Source of the DNA: an uncultured Agathobaculum sp.
Lineage (GTDB): Bacteria > Bacillota > Clostridia > Oscillospirales > Butyricicoccaceae
Assembly: GCF_944380975.1 (NCBI RefSeq)
Contig: NZ_CALWJK010000015.1
Coordinates: 1-43,039 of the forward strand
Direction of reading: 5' to 3'
Length of the DNA: 43,039 nt
Of this stretch, positions 24,872 to 33,579 are shown one piece after another. The position numbers were made by a program, and so were the translations under genes. A model generated the notes under the pieces. It was not told the DNA's origin. It did no database searches and worked only from the letters and a program-made list of their open reading frames with translations. Positions within the stretch are counted from its first letter, which is position 1. Each line of letters starts with the position of its first letter.

Positions 24872-25744
24872 ATGAGTGAAGCTACTTTATATCTGGTTGC
24901 CACGCCGATCGGCAATCTCAGTGACCTGTCACCTCGCGCGCGCGAGGTGCTCGCCTCGGTGGATTTCATCGCCGCCGAGGATACGCGCGTCACCCAAAAG
25001 CTGCTGACCGCCTGCGCGCTGCCCAAAAAGCCGCTGATTTCCTACTATGAACACAACCGCCGTGCGCGCGGTGAGGAAGTACTCGCCAAGCTGCTGGCAG
25101 GCGAAAGCTGCGCGCTCGTGACCGACGCAGGCACGCCCGCTGTCTCCGATCCCGGTGAAGATCTGGTCGCGCTGTGCGCCGCGCATAATGTGCCGGTCAT
25201 CCCGATCCCCGGCTGCTGCGCTGCCGTGTGCGCGCTGGCGGCTTCCGGTCTGCCGACCGGCCGCTGGTGCTTCGAGGGCTTTCTATCGGTCAACAAAAAG
25301 GCGCGGCGCGAGCATTTGGATGCGCTTGCTGGTGAAAAGCGCACGATGATTTTCTATGAAGCGCCGCACAAGCTGTGCGCGACACTGCGCGACCTGTCCG
25401 ATGCCTTTGGCGGTGACCGCCGCATCTCGCTCTCTCGTGAGCTGACCAAGCTGCACGAGGAAACGCTGCGCATGACGCTGTCCGAAGCTGTGCAGTATTT
25501 TGACCAGACCCCGCCGCGCGGCGAATTTGTGCTGATCGTTGAAGGTGCGCCCGATCTGCCGGACGCACCGGAGGACGCAGACGCTCGCCTGCAAGCCGCC
25601 GCAAACGAGGTGCGTCGCCGCATCGCACAAGGCGAAACGCAAAAGGATGCGGTCAAGGCCGTCTCGGCTGAGGCGGGCGTGAAGAAAAACGCGCTGTACC
25701 GGCTGGTGCTGGAGCAGGAGGAGCAGACATCGGCCAGCGACTGA
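24872..25744 (+). CDS. rsmI: 16S rRNA (cytidine-1402 2'-O)-methyltransferase RsmI
   Basis: A 290-residue SAM enzyme of the tetrapyrrole-methylase fold. It has LYLVATPIGNLSDLSPRA at the start, then AAEDTRVT, LVTDAGTPAVSDPG and IPGCCAAVCALAASGLP, all RsmI landmarks. The length is standard. The C-terminal lysine/alanine helix follows. It makes the decoding-site ribose methylation at C1402 together with RsmH. Confidence 0.92.
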   Translation: MSEATLYLVATPIGNLSDLSPRAREVLASVDFIAAEDTRVTQKLLTACALPKKPLISYYEHNRRARGEEVLAKLLAGESCALVTDAGTPAVSDPGEDLVALCAAHNVPVIPIPGCCAAVCALAASGLPTGRWCFEGFLSVNKKARREHLDALAGEKRTMIFYEAPHKLCATLRDLSDAFGGDRRISLSRELTKLHEETLRMTLSEAVQYFDQTPPRGEFVLIVEGAPDLPDAPEDADARLQAAANEVRRRIAQGETQKDAVKAVSAEAGVKKNALYRLVLEQEEQTSASD

Positions 25745-25835
25745 CCGACTATCCTCCCCCTGAAAACCACAATAATATTTCAAGAAATACTCTATCCCTT
25801 GCCCGTTTGTTCACAGAAAGGACAAACTACCGCCG

Positions 25836-25851
25836 TATACTTTGAAGTATA
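25836..25851. promoter_or_regulatory. Palindrome before the two-component genes
   Basis: TATACTT-TG-AAGTATA, an interrupted dyad, overlaps a TATACT that may be the -10 of the two-component operon. A second dyad, GTTTGT-N11-ACAAAC, lies just upstream (25804-25826). Both may bind a regulator; no -35 stands out. Confidence 0.4.
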
Positions 25852-25869
25852 TCAACACAAAGGTGGGAT

Positions 25870-26553
25870 ATGATGTCTACGATTTTGATTGCCGATGACG
25901 AGGCGCGCATCCGCCGTCTGGTCAGCGACTTTTTGAAACGCGACGGCCACAGCATTGTGGAAGCCGCCGACGGGCGCGAAGCGCTGCAAATACTGGAAAA
26001 CCGGCACCCCGGTCTGGATCTTGCCATTCTGGACGTGATGATGCCCGGCATGGACGGCTTTGAGGTGCTGCGCGAGCTGCGCGCGCAGGAGCGCGGGGAC
26101 AAGCATCTGCCTGTCATGCTGCTGACCGCCCGCGCGGAAGATGCCGATCAGGTGCGCGGATTGGAGGACGGCGCGGATGATTACGTCACCAAGCCGTTTT
26201 CTCCGATCGTACTGGCGGCGCGTGTGCGCACACTGCTCAAGCGCGAAGGACGCACTGCTGCGCCGCTCGAGCAATTCGGCGCGCTGTCCATCAATGAGCT
26301 GCGCCGCGAGGTACTGGTCGGCAACGCCCCAGTCGACCTGACGCCAAAGGAATACGAATTGCTGGTCTATTTCAAAAATAACCGCGCCATCGCCCTGTCC
26401 CGCGAGAGCATTCTCAACGCGGTTTGGGGTTACGACTATTTCGGCGACCTGCGCACGGTCGACACCCATGTAAAAAAACTGCGCGCTAAGCTGGGCGACT
26501 GCGGCTCGATGATCGCCACTGTCCGCGGTTATGGCTACCGTTTTGAGGGATAA
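25870..26553 (+). CDS. Response regulator, OmpR/PhoB family
   Basis: A 227-residue regulator. The receiver domain has the acidic pair DD at residues 9-10, phosphorylation Asp at 55 (LAILDVMMPG) and Lys in the YVTKPF loop. The C-terminal winged helix has LTPKEYELLVYFKNNR and TVDTHVKKLRAKLG. ATG codons at 25870 and 25873 are both possible. It ends 2 bases before the histidine kinase gene, its cognate partner. Confidence 0.92.
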   Translation: MMSTILIADDEARIRRLVSDFLKRDGHSIVEAADGREALQILENRHPGLDLAILDVMMPGMDGFEVLRELRAQERGDKHLPVMLLTARAEDADQVRGLEDGADDYVTKPFSPIVLAARVRTLLKREGRTAAPLEQFGALSINELRREVLVGNAPVDLTPKEYELLVYFKNNRAIALSRESILNAVWGYDYFGDLRTVDTHVKKLRAKLGDCGSMIATVRGYGYRFEG

Positions 26554-26555
26554 CC

Positions 26556-28118
26556 ATGAAACACGGCTCCATCCGGTTCAAATTCTTTGCCGCGATCAGC
26601 GCTGTTGCGCTGGTCTTTATCGGCATGCTGTTGCTGCTCAACCTGTTTTTTTATGAAGATTACTATATGATGATGCGGCGCAATGAATTGCGCGACGCGT
26701 ATCAGAGCATCCGCAACAGTTATAACGGTAATGTCGACGACATTGCCACCGTGCTGGATAACTATGAAAGCCGCAGCGCGATCCGTCTTTCCATCGTTGC
26801 CGCAGACGGAACCGTGCGATACTCCTCGTTTTTCTCCCCAGGTAACGAAGAACCGGGCAGCGGGGACTCCACTTTGCCGGGTACATTCCAATTGCCGGAT
26901 TTTGATCTGTTCGACCAGCAGCGCCGCGGGTATGCCATCCTGCAATCCATTGCCCAAAGCGTCAGCCCGGATACGCTCGCCAAGCGAAACTATCAGTTCT
27001 TAAATGTCTCTTTATGGGACGGCGACCAATATCTATGTCTGGCAGGTGCGTTGGACAGCAAGGCGGAAAACTGCCTGTTTGCCTATATGCCATATGCCTA
27101 TATCGAGCAGAACTCCTCGCTGAATCTGGTATTCCTGCTGATTGCAGGCGGGTGCGCGCTGCTCATTTGTCTGGTTTGCGGCTACTTTATCTCTCGCCAG
27201 TTTACGCGACCGCTGATTGACATGGCCGGCGTGGCCGACCGCATGAGCGAACTGGACTTCTCAACCAAGTGCCAGTCCGGCGGCAGTGACGAAATCGGCC
27301 ATCTCGGGCAATCGCTCAACCGATTGTCTGCCTATCTGGAGCAAACGATCGGAGAACTCAAGCAATCCAACGATCAATTGGCGCAGGAAATTGAAAAGAA
27401 AGAGCGCATCGACAGCATGCGGCGCGAATTCATCGTCAATGTGTCGCATGAGCTGAAAACCCCGATCGCGTTGATACAAGGCTATGCGGAGGGACTGACC
27501 GCAGGTGTCGCGGATGATCCGGAGGATCGAAAATTCTATTGCGATACCATTGCGGATGAAGCCGACCGCATGAATAAACTGGTCATGCAGCTGCTGAATC
27601 TGTCAAAGCTGGAACTTGGCGCGGAACAAACCTTTTATGACGACATTGATCTGCACGCACTCTGCGCCGAAGCCGTGCAAAAGACCTCGGTGCTTTGTGA
27701 AAGCCGCGACCTGACCGTGCACTTTGACGATACCCGTGTCACCGTCCGCACAGACGGCGACTTATTGGAACAGGTACTGATGAATTACCTTTCCAACGCA
27801 ATTCGCTACACCGTGGATGGCGGGCATATCAAAATCTCAGCAGTACACACAGATTCCGGCATCCGACTGACGGTGTTCAATAAAGGCGAAGGATTACCGG
27901 AAGAGGAGCTGCCGAAGATTTGGGAAAAGTTTTACCGCACCGACCGCGCGCGTACCCGTGAGGCCGGCGGTACCGGCATCGGCCTATCTCTGGTGCGCGC
28001 CATTGCTGACACGCTGCATGGCTCCTGCGGCGCTGAGAATGTACCGGGCGGCATTTCTTTCTGGTTCGAACTGCCCAACGCCTCAGAAAACAGTGACTCT
28101 GCAAACGACACACAATAA
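26556..28118 (+). CDS. Sensor histidine kinase
   Basis: A 520-residue membrane kinase. TM1 is at about 10-33, the extracellular sensor region is about 34-188, and TM2 is about 189-212. The HAMP domain follows (about 213-265) and HisKA has the phospho-acceptor His298 in NVSHELKTPIALIQGYAEG. The HATPase domain (about 400-510) has NYLSNAIRYT (N box), FNKGEGLP (G1) and GGTGIGLSL (G2). The layout matches PhoR/ResE-type kinases. It pairs with the response regulator upstream; signal unknown. Confidence 0.92.
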   Translation: MKHGSIRFKFFAAISAVALVFIGMLLLLNLFFYEDYYMMMRRNELRDAYQSIRNSYNGNVDDIATVLDNYESRSAIRLSIVAADGTVRYSSFFSPGNEEPGSGDSTLPGTFQLPDFDLFDQQRRGYAILQSIAQSVSPDTLAKRNYQFLNVSLWDGDQYLCLAGALDSKAENCLFAYMPYAYIEQNSSLNLVFLLIAGGCALLICLVCGYFISRQFTRPLIDMAGVADRMSELDFSTKCQSGGSDEIGHLGQSLNRLSAYLEQTIGELKQSNDQLAQEIEKKERIDSMRREFIVNVSHELKTPIALIQGYAEGLTAGVADDPEDRKFYCDTIADEADRMNKLVMQLLNLSKLELGAEQTFYDDIDLHALCAEAVQKTSVLCESRDLTVHFDDTRVTVRTDGDLLEQVLMNYLSNAIRYTVDGGHIKISAVHTDSGIRLTVFNKGEGLPEEELPKIWEKFYRTDRARTREAGGTGIGLSLVRAIADTLHGSCGAENVPGGISFWFELPNASENSDSANDTQ

Positions 28119-28142
28119 TTTTTGATTTTTCCAATTTCACAC

Positions 28143-28171
28143 TTGACATCAACCGAATCCTGTGGTATAGT
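28143..28171 (+). promoter_or_regulatory. Promoter of tRNA-fMet
   Basis: TTGACA, 17-base spacer, TATAGT, about 30 bases before the tRNA 5' end. Confidence 0.85.
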
Positions 28172-28201
28172 ATATAAGCACCTTAAGTAAAGGTCTTATA
28201 T

Positions 28202-28277
<76 letters not shown>

Positions 28278-28279
28278 TT

Positions 28280-28315
28280 AAAAAGCACTGATTTCGGAAG
28301 AAATCAGTGCTTTTT
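28280..28315 (+). terminator. Terminator of tRNA-fMet (element copy)
   Basis: AAAAAGCACTGATTT pairs with AAATCAGTGCTTTTT, followed by a T-run. The host copy at 36036-36071 has the same stem with a different loop. Confidence 0.85.
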
Positions 28316-28401
28316 CTTTACTTTTTCGCGTTCTGCGTTTGTTCATTGCTCCCGCTCGCCCCGCGCTTGTTCTTTATTTGTTCTTTAAGCAGACAAACCG
28401 A

Positions 28402-28440
28402 AAGGCCGATATACAACCGTGATTGGTGTATATCGGCCTT
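28402..28440. terminator. Hairpin at the end of the integrase gene
   Basis: AAGGCCGATATACA pairs with TGTATATCGGCCTT and overlaps the integrase stop codon; ATTTTTT follows on the plus strand, so it may insulate the tRNA from the element as well. Confidence 0.6.
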
Positions 28441-29824
28441 ATTTTTTAACTTTTGTATCAAGCGGGTGCAGCAAGTCTTGCAGGGTATCCGCTGCCGCTG
28501 CATCGGCTGACTGTATCGTATGGGCGTATATTTTGCCCGTCGTTGTCACGCTGGCATGACCTAACCGCGCCGCCACGGTCTGCAAATTCGTACCCGCCGC
28601 GATCAGCAACGTAGCATTGGTGTGTCGCAGCGAGTGCAGCGAAATATCGGGCAGATCGTTTTCTTTGATGAACCGTGCAAACCAGCCTGTAACGGTGTCC
28701 GGGTGTATCGGCGCGCCGTTCCACGAGGTAAACACGCGCCCGCTCGCCTGCCACTGATCGCCCAGCTGCAAAGCCTGCCGCCGCTGCCATGCACGGAAAG
28801 CCCGCAATGCCTGCATTGCATCAGCTGGCACTTTGATACTGCGCCGTGAAGTGGCGTTTTTCGTCTCGTCCTCGAAAATGCCCTTGTCAGCCAGATACAG
28901 CGATGACCGCCGAATATGAATGACCGCCTTTTCAAAGTCAATATCTTCCCAAGTCAGGCCGCACAACTCGCCGCGCCGCATACCTGTATACAACAGCAGC
29001 TTTATCATGGTGCTATTCTGTATGTCGGCGCTTTCAAGCGCTTCCATCAAGCGGGCGGCTTGTTCCTCGTCCAAATACCGCGCTTCTTTATGCTCCACGC
29101 GGGGCGGCTTTACCCGGTCGCACGGGTTGGAAAACAGCACTTGCCACTCGACCGCCGTTTGCAGAATGACAGAAATTAACCTGTGATGGTGCAGAATGGT
29201 CTTTGCCGACAAGCCCTTATCATTTCCCACTGGCTCAAACAATGCGCCCACAGGCTGCCCCAGCGCGTCAGAAACGCGCTTTGCACTCTCGGCTGATACG
29301 TTCTTGCCCTGCGTGATGCTGGCAAGCACCGCGAGCGACACGCCCGCTTGCTCAGCAAACGCGGTTTTCGTGATCGAGCGGGCGCGCAGCATTTGCCGCA
29401 AGTCGCCCTTGAAACGCTGCTTGCCGTCCTCCCTTATCCCCGCTTCTTCCAGATTGGAATAAAACTGTATCAGGTGGTGCGGCTGCAAGCGGTCAAGCCG
29501 AATATGCCCGATGGCTGCATTGATACGCGGCAGCATGGCTTTATAGCGGTCAAACGTGGTGGGGCGCACCTGCTTTGCGGCATAGTCCCGCAGCCATATT
29601 CCCGCGAAATCCGCAAAGCGCACGTTCCCTTGCAGCACTTGCCCCGTGCGGCACTTTTCCTCGAAAAGTACAGCTTGCCGCTGTGCTTCTTTTTCGGCCT
29701 GTGCGTCGGTCATATCCGGATGGGGCTTCCACGTCATGGATTTAATAATCTGCCTGCCGGTCATGTCGTAGCCGCAGGAAACGCGGATAGAATACGACTT
29801 GCCGCGCCGGATTACGGTTGCCAT
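28439..29824 (-). CDS. Tyrosine-type integrase with an inserted XRE-like helix-turn-helix
   Basis: A 461-residue site-specific recombinase. The N-terminal arm-binding region has RRGKSYSIRVSCG. The core-binding domain starts near 70 (FADFAGIWLRD). At about 141-197 an XRE-like helix-turn-helix is inserted: DLRQMLRARSITKTAFAEQA then GVSLAVLASITQGKNVSAES and LGQPVGALFEP. The catalytic domain has R283 (TGMRRGEL), K322, H397-x2-R400 (HSLRHTNATLL), H423 (LGH) and the nucleophile Y433. Start ATG at 29824 follows AAAGGAGG. It directs integration at tRNA-fMet, with its gene next to attL as usual. Confidence 0.92.
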   Translation of the reverse strand: MATVIRRGKSYSIRVSCGYDMTGRQIIKSMTWKPHPDMTDAQAEKEAQRQAVLFEEKCRTGQVLQGNVRFADFAGIWLRDYAAKQVRPTTFDRYKAMLPRINAAIGHIRLDRLQPHHLIQFYSNLEEAGIREDGKQRFKGDLRQMLRARSITKTAFAEQAGVSLAVLASITQGKNVSAESAKRVSDALGQPVGALFEPVGNDKGLSAKTILHHHRLISVILQTAVEWQVLFSNPCDRVKPPRVEHKEARYLDEEQAARLMEALESADIQNSTMIKLLLYTGMRRGELCGLTWEDIDFEKAVIHIRRSSLYLADKGIFEDETKNATSRRSIKVPADAMQALRAFRAWQRRQALQLGDQWQASGRVFTSWNGAPIHPDTVTGWFARFIKENDLPDISLHSLRHTNATLLIAAGTNLQTVAARLGHASVTTTGKIYAHTIQSADAAAADTLQDLLHPLDTKVKK

Positions 29825-29840
29825 GTGGCGCACCTCCTTT

Positions 29841-29870
29841 CGAGCGGGTGTGTGTCCAAATTGAACACCG
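29841..29870 (+). repeat. 30-bp inverted repeat, copy 1
   Basis: This stretch, starting CGAGCGGGTG and ending in CAAATTGAACACCG, matches the reverse complement of 33550-33579 at 27 of 30 positions. It lies just upstream of the integrase start. Its 3' half holds the dyad TGTxCAAATTGAACA. Confidence 0.75.
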
Positions 29871-29888
29871 TTAGGCTTGCATTACTGG

Positions 29889-30332
29889 TTAACACCAATC
29901 ATAAGGCTCTACGTCCGGGTCTGTTGGCACTTCTGCGTTTGCAGGATCACCAAACCACCCCAATACATACACGGTTTTTCCATGCCCGCCTCCATCTTCA
30001 TACTGCACAAATCGTTCACCGATATAAAGCAATCTCCAGCCGATGCGCAAACAAACGTTCGCTTGCTTAAAACTATCGACTTCTGTGACTGCCGTTACAT
30101 CTGTCATGGAGAGTTTTGAAACGTCAATGCTAATGCTTTTTTCTTCTGGAAGCCCCAAAATATAATTGGGTGTACAGCCGAAAATTTCAGATAGCTTAAT
30201 TAGTGTTTTGCTATCAGGCGTTCTTTTTCCAGATTCATATTGGCTTAATGTTCCCTGTGCTATTCCGAGTTGTGCAGCAAGATCAGTCTGGGTCATATCA
30301 CGCTGTTTTCTTAATGTAGCAATGTTACTCAT
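29889..30332 (-). CDS. XRE family repressor of the element
   Basis: A 147-residue protein. The N-terminal helix-turn-helix is IATLRKQRDMTQTDLAAQLG, then IAQGTLSQYESGKRTPDS, which is a standard Cro/C1 type fold. The C-terminal ~80 residues are not recognised and carry no LexA-like Ser-Lys peptidase motif. ATG at 30332 is preferred over GTG at 30341. It is divergent from a second small regulator gene, as in phage-like switches. Confidence 0.85.
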   Translation of the reverse strand: MSNIATLRKQRDMTQTDLAAQLGIAQGTLSQYESGKRTPDSKTLIKLSEIFGCTPNYILGLPEEKSISIDVSKLSMTDVTAVTEVDSFKQANVCLRIGWRLLYIGERFVQYEDGGGHGKTVYVLGWFGDPANAEVPTDPDVEPYDWC

Positions 30333-30424
30333 GGCTTTCACCCCATGTTTAGCATACCATGCATTTTATATTTTGAAAAGAATATTTCGAATTTTTCAAA
30401 CGGAATATTTTTCGAAATAATATA

Positions 30425-30452
30425 TTGACATATATGCAATTCGTGATATTGT
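30425..30452 (+). promoter_or_regulatory. Promoter and operator region of the divergent regulators
   Basis: TTGACA, 16-base spacer, TATTGT precedes the small regulator gene. The adjacent 30370-30420 is AT-rich with repeated AATATTTCGAA and TTTTTCGAAATA stretches that look like operator half-sites. Confidence 0.55.
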
Positions 30453-30472
30453 AGAATATAAGAGGTGATACA

Positions 30473-30697
30473 ATGACACAAACACATTCCCGTTTGTCAA
30501 CGATCATGGGCGAAAAGCGTTTGAAAATCAGCACCATATCGCGAGACACGGGCATATCCCGCGCAACGCTAACCAACCTGTACTATGACCGCAATAGCGC
30601 GGTATCGCTGCAAACACTCGGCATATTGTGCGCCTATCTCGGCTGCGAAGTAGGCGACCTAATCAGCTATACAAACCAAAAGGAGGAAACCCCATGA
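30473..30697 (+). CDS. Cro-like XRE helix-turn-helix protein
   Basis: A 74-residue protein of the HTH_26/XRE type. The reading is LSTIMGEKRLKISTISRDTG, then ISRATLTNLYYDRNSAVS and LGCEVGDLISY, a short single-domain DNA-binding fold. It is divergent from the repressor and its last codons overlap the next gene by four bases, so the two are coupled. It likely opposes the repressor to switch on the element. Confidence 0.8.
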   Translation: MTQTHSRLSTIMGEKRLKISTISRDTGISRATLTNLYYDRNSAVSLQTLGILCAYLGCEVGDLISYTNQKEETP

Positions 30698-30969
30698 ACG
30701 AACAACAGACAAAGCAAACCTTGCCCCGTATGCGCACACTTGCAAAAGCCATTGAGGAAATCAAGACCGAAGACCCGAACACCGCTTTAACGCAAAACCA
30801 GCTGCGCGTATTGGTCAAATCGGGTGCAATCCCCAGTGTATCAGCCGGGCGGCACACGCTGATTAACCTTGATTTGCTCATTGCCTACTTGGCAAGCGAC
30901 GCTTACCAGAACGGCAACGCGGCGCAGCCTGCGCCCGAATATGGCAAGCTGCGCCGCATTGAAGAATGA
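30694..30969 (+). CDS. Small helix-turn-helix protein, excisionase-like
   Basis: A 91-residue protein. The middle (ALTQNQLRVLVKSGAIPSVS, then AGRHTLINLDLLIAYL) is a winged-helix excisionase/MerR-type DNA-binding fold. It overlaps the Cro-like gene and has a strong AAGGAGGAAACCCC site. It may act as excisionase or origin-binding regulator; the sequence does not decide. Confidence 0.65.
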   Translation: MNEQQTKQTLPRMRTLAKAIEEIKTEDPNTALTQNQLRVLVKSGAIPSVSAGRHTLINLDLLIAYLASDAYQNGNAAQPAPEYGKLRRIEE

Positions 30970-31097
30970 AAAAGACCTTTCCAGCAGCTTTGGTCGGCAC
31001 TGAAAAGGTCAAAAGACGTATCCACCCGCGAGCGGGTTTGTTTGTACATATTATACCGCACCCGCTCGCCCTTGTCAAATGGAAAGGACGATAACAA

Positions 31098-31553
31098 ATG
31101 CACAACGAAACACACGAAGCCACCGTCCGCGCTTGGTTTTCCACTGAAACCATGCCCGCAGCATGGATAGCCGCCGACCCTGCGGCCTGCACCGAATTGG
31201 CGCAGCTGCTGCGCGATAAGGTGCTGAAAGCCTATCAAATGGGACTACTGGACGGCGCAGCGCGCCGAACCGCTATGCGCGATCAGGCCATTATGGACGC
31301 GTCCGACGCATTAGGGGATTGCCTGTGCTGCCTGTTGGAAGCAAAATATGTAGCACAGACCATCAACTATGAATTTACCCCCTTATGGCACGGCGACAAT
31401 TTGGACGCACGCAAAGGCGCGGATTTTATACAGAAAATGTGTGTAGCAAGTGGCCTTGTTGTCGAGAAAGCCGCCGCTGCGCTGCGTTCGTTGCACGAAG
31501 CGCAAAACGCAATAGAAGCAAAGCAAGCCGTCAAAGAATCCAGTGCGGCTTAA
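31098..31553 (+). CDS. Hypothetical protein of the element
   Basis: A 151-residue, mostly helical, alanine-rich soluble protein without membrane segments. It lies between the excisionase-like gene and Rep and is preceded by GGAAAGGACG. Twin CGAGCGGG/CCCGCTCG copies in inverted order flank its upstream promoter-like sequence (31028-31069). Family not recognised. Confidence 0.6.
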   Translation: MHNETHEATVRAWFSTETMPAAWIAADPAACTELAQLLRDKVLKAYQMGLLDGAARRTAMRDQAIMDASDALGDCLCCLLEAKYVAQTINYEFTPLWHGDNLDARKGADFIQKMCVASGLVVEKAAAALRSLHEAQNAIEAKQAVKESSAA

Positions 31554-31573
31554 AAAGTACATATCTGCACGGT

Positions 31574-31595
31574 GTGCGGGGCATTTGCCCCGCAC
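31574..31595 (+). terminator. Hairpin before the Rep gene
   Basis: GTGCGGGGC pairs with GCCCCGCAC over 4 loop bases, followed by a short T-rich stretch. Confidence 0.5.
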
Positions 31596-31671
31596 ATCGC
31601 CGTTTTAGGGGCATTGCACATATCGTGTGTACAATGCAATAGAACAAAATATCTTGCATGGAGCGTAACGA

Positions 31672-32472
31672 ATGAAGAAAAGAAAGCGAGTTGTCCGAGC
31701 GGGTAACCTTGTATGGGCGACGATCTGCACGCCGCCCGCACCGAACGACCCCGAACACGTCCGCGCCGCGAAATCCCGCGCCACAACCGCCGCGCGCAAG
31801 GCATTAAACCAGAAAGCCGCCTGCCGCCGCCTTGAAATGCTGCTTTCTGCCAATTTCACGCCGCGCGACTTTCACCTGATACTTACCTACAGTCCCGGCG
31901 ATCTGCCCGCCACGCGCAAGGAAGCCGTGAAGCGGCTGCGCAAATTCCTTGCGCAGCTGCGCGCCTACCGCAAGGCGCGCGGCCTGCCGCTGAAATACGT
32001 CTACGCCACAGAGGGCTTACACGGTGACAAGCGTTTCCACCACCACCTTGTAATAAACGCCACAGCGGGCGACTATGACCTGATACGCAGCCTTTGGATA
32101 TGGGGCGATCAAGTAGACTTGGAACGCATTGCAGACCGTGACTATGGCGGGCTTGCGCGCTATCTCACCAAGGAAGCCGCCGAGGGCAAACCCAACGGCG
32201 CGCAAAGCTGGACACCCTCGCGCGGCCTGCAAAAGCCCACGGTCGAAACAAGCTGGGTGGACGGCGACGAAACCTTGACCGCGCCCGCTGGCTGCTATGT
32301 GATCGAGCGGGAGGACAAGCAAAACGAGTTCGCGGGCTATTCCTATATTCATTACCGCATAGAACGCCCACAGCCGCGCAAGACGCGCCCACGTCGCAGT
32401 AAGGAAAGCTTGCCTATACCTCCGACGCTATACGAAATGGACACGCCTGCGCGCCCGTATGCGCAGCGATAG
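31672..32472 (+). CDS. HUH-type rolling-circle replication initiator (Rep)
   Basis: A 266-residue protein. Motif I is FHLILTYSPG (about 67-76), the metal-binding HUH motif is H123-H-H125 in RFHHHLVINA, and the catalytic Tyr164 with Lys167 is in ARYLTKE (Y-x2-K). These are the three motifs of HUH Rep endonucleases, which nick an origin and attach to the DNA 5' end. The C-terminal tail is basic and proline-rich. The start follows GGAGCGTAACGA. It shows the element can form rolling-circle copies; no origin nick site was identified. Confidence 0.82.
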   Translation: MKKRKRVVRAGNLVWATICTPPAPNDPEHVRAAKSRATTAARKALNQKAACRRLEMLLSANFTPRDFHLILTYSPGDLPATRKEAVKRLRKFLAQLRAYRKARGLPLKYVYATEGLHGDKRFHHHLVINATAGDYDLIRSLWIWGDQVDLERIADRDYGGLARYLTKEAAEGKPNGAQSWTPSRGLQKPTVETSWVDGDETLTAPAGCYVIEREDKQNEFAGYSYIHYRIERPQPRKTRPRRSKESLPIPPTLYEMDTPARPYAQR

Positions 32473-33051
32473 GCCGCACCCGCTCGGCATACTGCACAAT
32501 CAAATAGCGCACCCTTTCAGGCTTGAAGCCATGTATATCTGTAGAGAGGGGCGCAGAGAAAACGCCCTGCACGCCTTGTAATCAACCGAGCGGGCGGGTA
32601 TTCTGGAAACAGACCAGAACAGCCACCGCGCGCGACCGCGTGCAGCGTGTGCAGCGCACTCCCCCCCATGCGCCGCCGCTGTCCCGCCGCCCTCAGACCG
32701 CATACCCAACAGAAATTTTACTGCGGCACTGCCGCATGAGGGGTGGGGTTCACGCAGGCGCACACAAGCGCACGTTATGCCCTTCCACCAAGCAGCCCAG
32801 ACAGCGCCTTGCATTACCCCGCAAAACCCATCCAAAGCCGCGATAAACGCCGTTTTTTGCCGCCCGGAAAGCGCGCCAAACGGCGCAAGGCTTGGGCGCA
32901 AGCACCCGTCCGCCCGCCTGTGCGCCACACCTGCGCCCGTTATGCACCTACCCCCACCCTGAAAAAGTTTCGGGGCATGGAGCGCAAGACCGCAGGCCTC
33001 CATACACGCGAGATTTTTTCCCCATGCCGAAGATTTTTACGAGGTGAGACC
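32473..33051. other. 579-bp GC-rich gap between Rep and its paralogue
   Basis: No supported gene. Frames open here (for example 32743-33051 upstream of the next gene) lack a ribosome site and have unusual composition. The gap holds an inverted pair of the octamer (32479 and 32587) and GC-rich segments. It could carry the replication origin, but no nick-site consensus or clear hairpin was found. Confidence 0.4.
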
Positions 33052-33546
33052 ATGAAAACCAAAAGCGCAGCCGTCATAGCTACCGAACACCGCTGGCATA
33101 CATACCAATCCCGAAAGCGTCTTGAAAGCAGGGTCGCCGCCTGCTTTGCGCCCGACAGCCGCCTGTATACGCTCCCGCTCGATCTGCACCGTTTTAACCT
33201 GTCTGCTGATCTGCTGCACTGGCACTGGAAGCAGGCGTTTATACGCCCATTGCGCGAGCAGCTTGCCATGCGCACACCGTCCTGCGCCTTGCGCTATATC
33301 TATGCGTTTGACTTCCGCACGCCTGACGCGCTCAAGGTCTATTTGCTGACTGACGCACCAGACGAAGAAATACAAGCCGCCTATGCGGGCTTTTGGCTAC
33401 ATGGCGAACATATCCATTCAGACCGCTTAGAGGACATAGGCGCGGCCTGTGTCGCGTCTATAATGACCGTACAAGCGCACGGTATCGAGGGAAAGCGGGT
33501 TAAAAGAATGTACACATCTTCCCGCTCGCTCGGCGCAGCGGTTTAA
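33052..33546 (+). CDS. Rep-like paralogue without the HUH and Tyr residues
   Basis: A 164-residue protein that aligns with Rep along most of its length: KRLESRVAACFAP with RRLEMLLSANFTP, LRYIYAFDFR with LKYVYATEGL, FWLHGEHIHSDRLEDI with LWIWGDQVDLERIADR, and YTSSRSLGAAV with TPSRGLQKPTV. At the HUH position it has KVYLLT, and at the Tyr-x2-Lys position it has SIMTVQ. It is therefore probably unable to nick DNA and may regulate Rep or bind the origin. The start has GAGGTGAGACC. Confidence 0.7.
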   Translation: MKTKSAAVIATEHRWHTYQSRKRLESRVAACFAPDSRLYTLPLDLHRFNLSADLLHWHWKQAFIRPLREQLAMRTPSCALRYIYAFDFRTPDALKVYLLTDAPDEEIQAAYAGFWLHGEHIHSDRLEDIGAACVASIMTVQAHGIEGKRVKRMYTSSRSLGAAV

Positions 33547-33549
33547 TGC

Positions 33550-33579
33550 CCGTGTTCAATTTGAACACCCACCCGCTCG
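33550..33579 (-). repeat. 30-bp inverted repeat, copy 2
   Basis: Reverse-complement partner of 29841-29870 (27 of 30 matches), placed directly after the Rep-like paralogue. It contains a perfect 17-base dyad GTGTTCAATTTGAACAC (33552-33568). The pair encloses the regulator-Rep core of the element. Confidence 0.75.

Noticed and set aside
32500..33003. Minus-strand open frame in the Rep gap
   Set aside because: Cysteine/arginine/alanine-rich, no ribosome site, no family features; the region is better left as non-coding.
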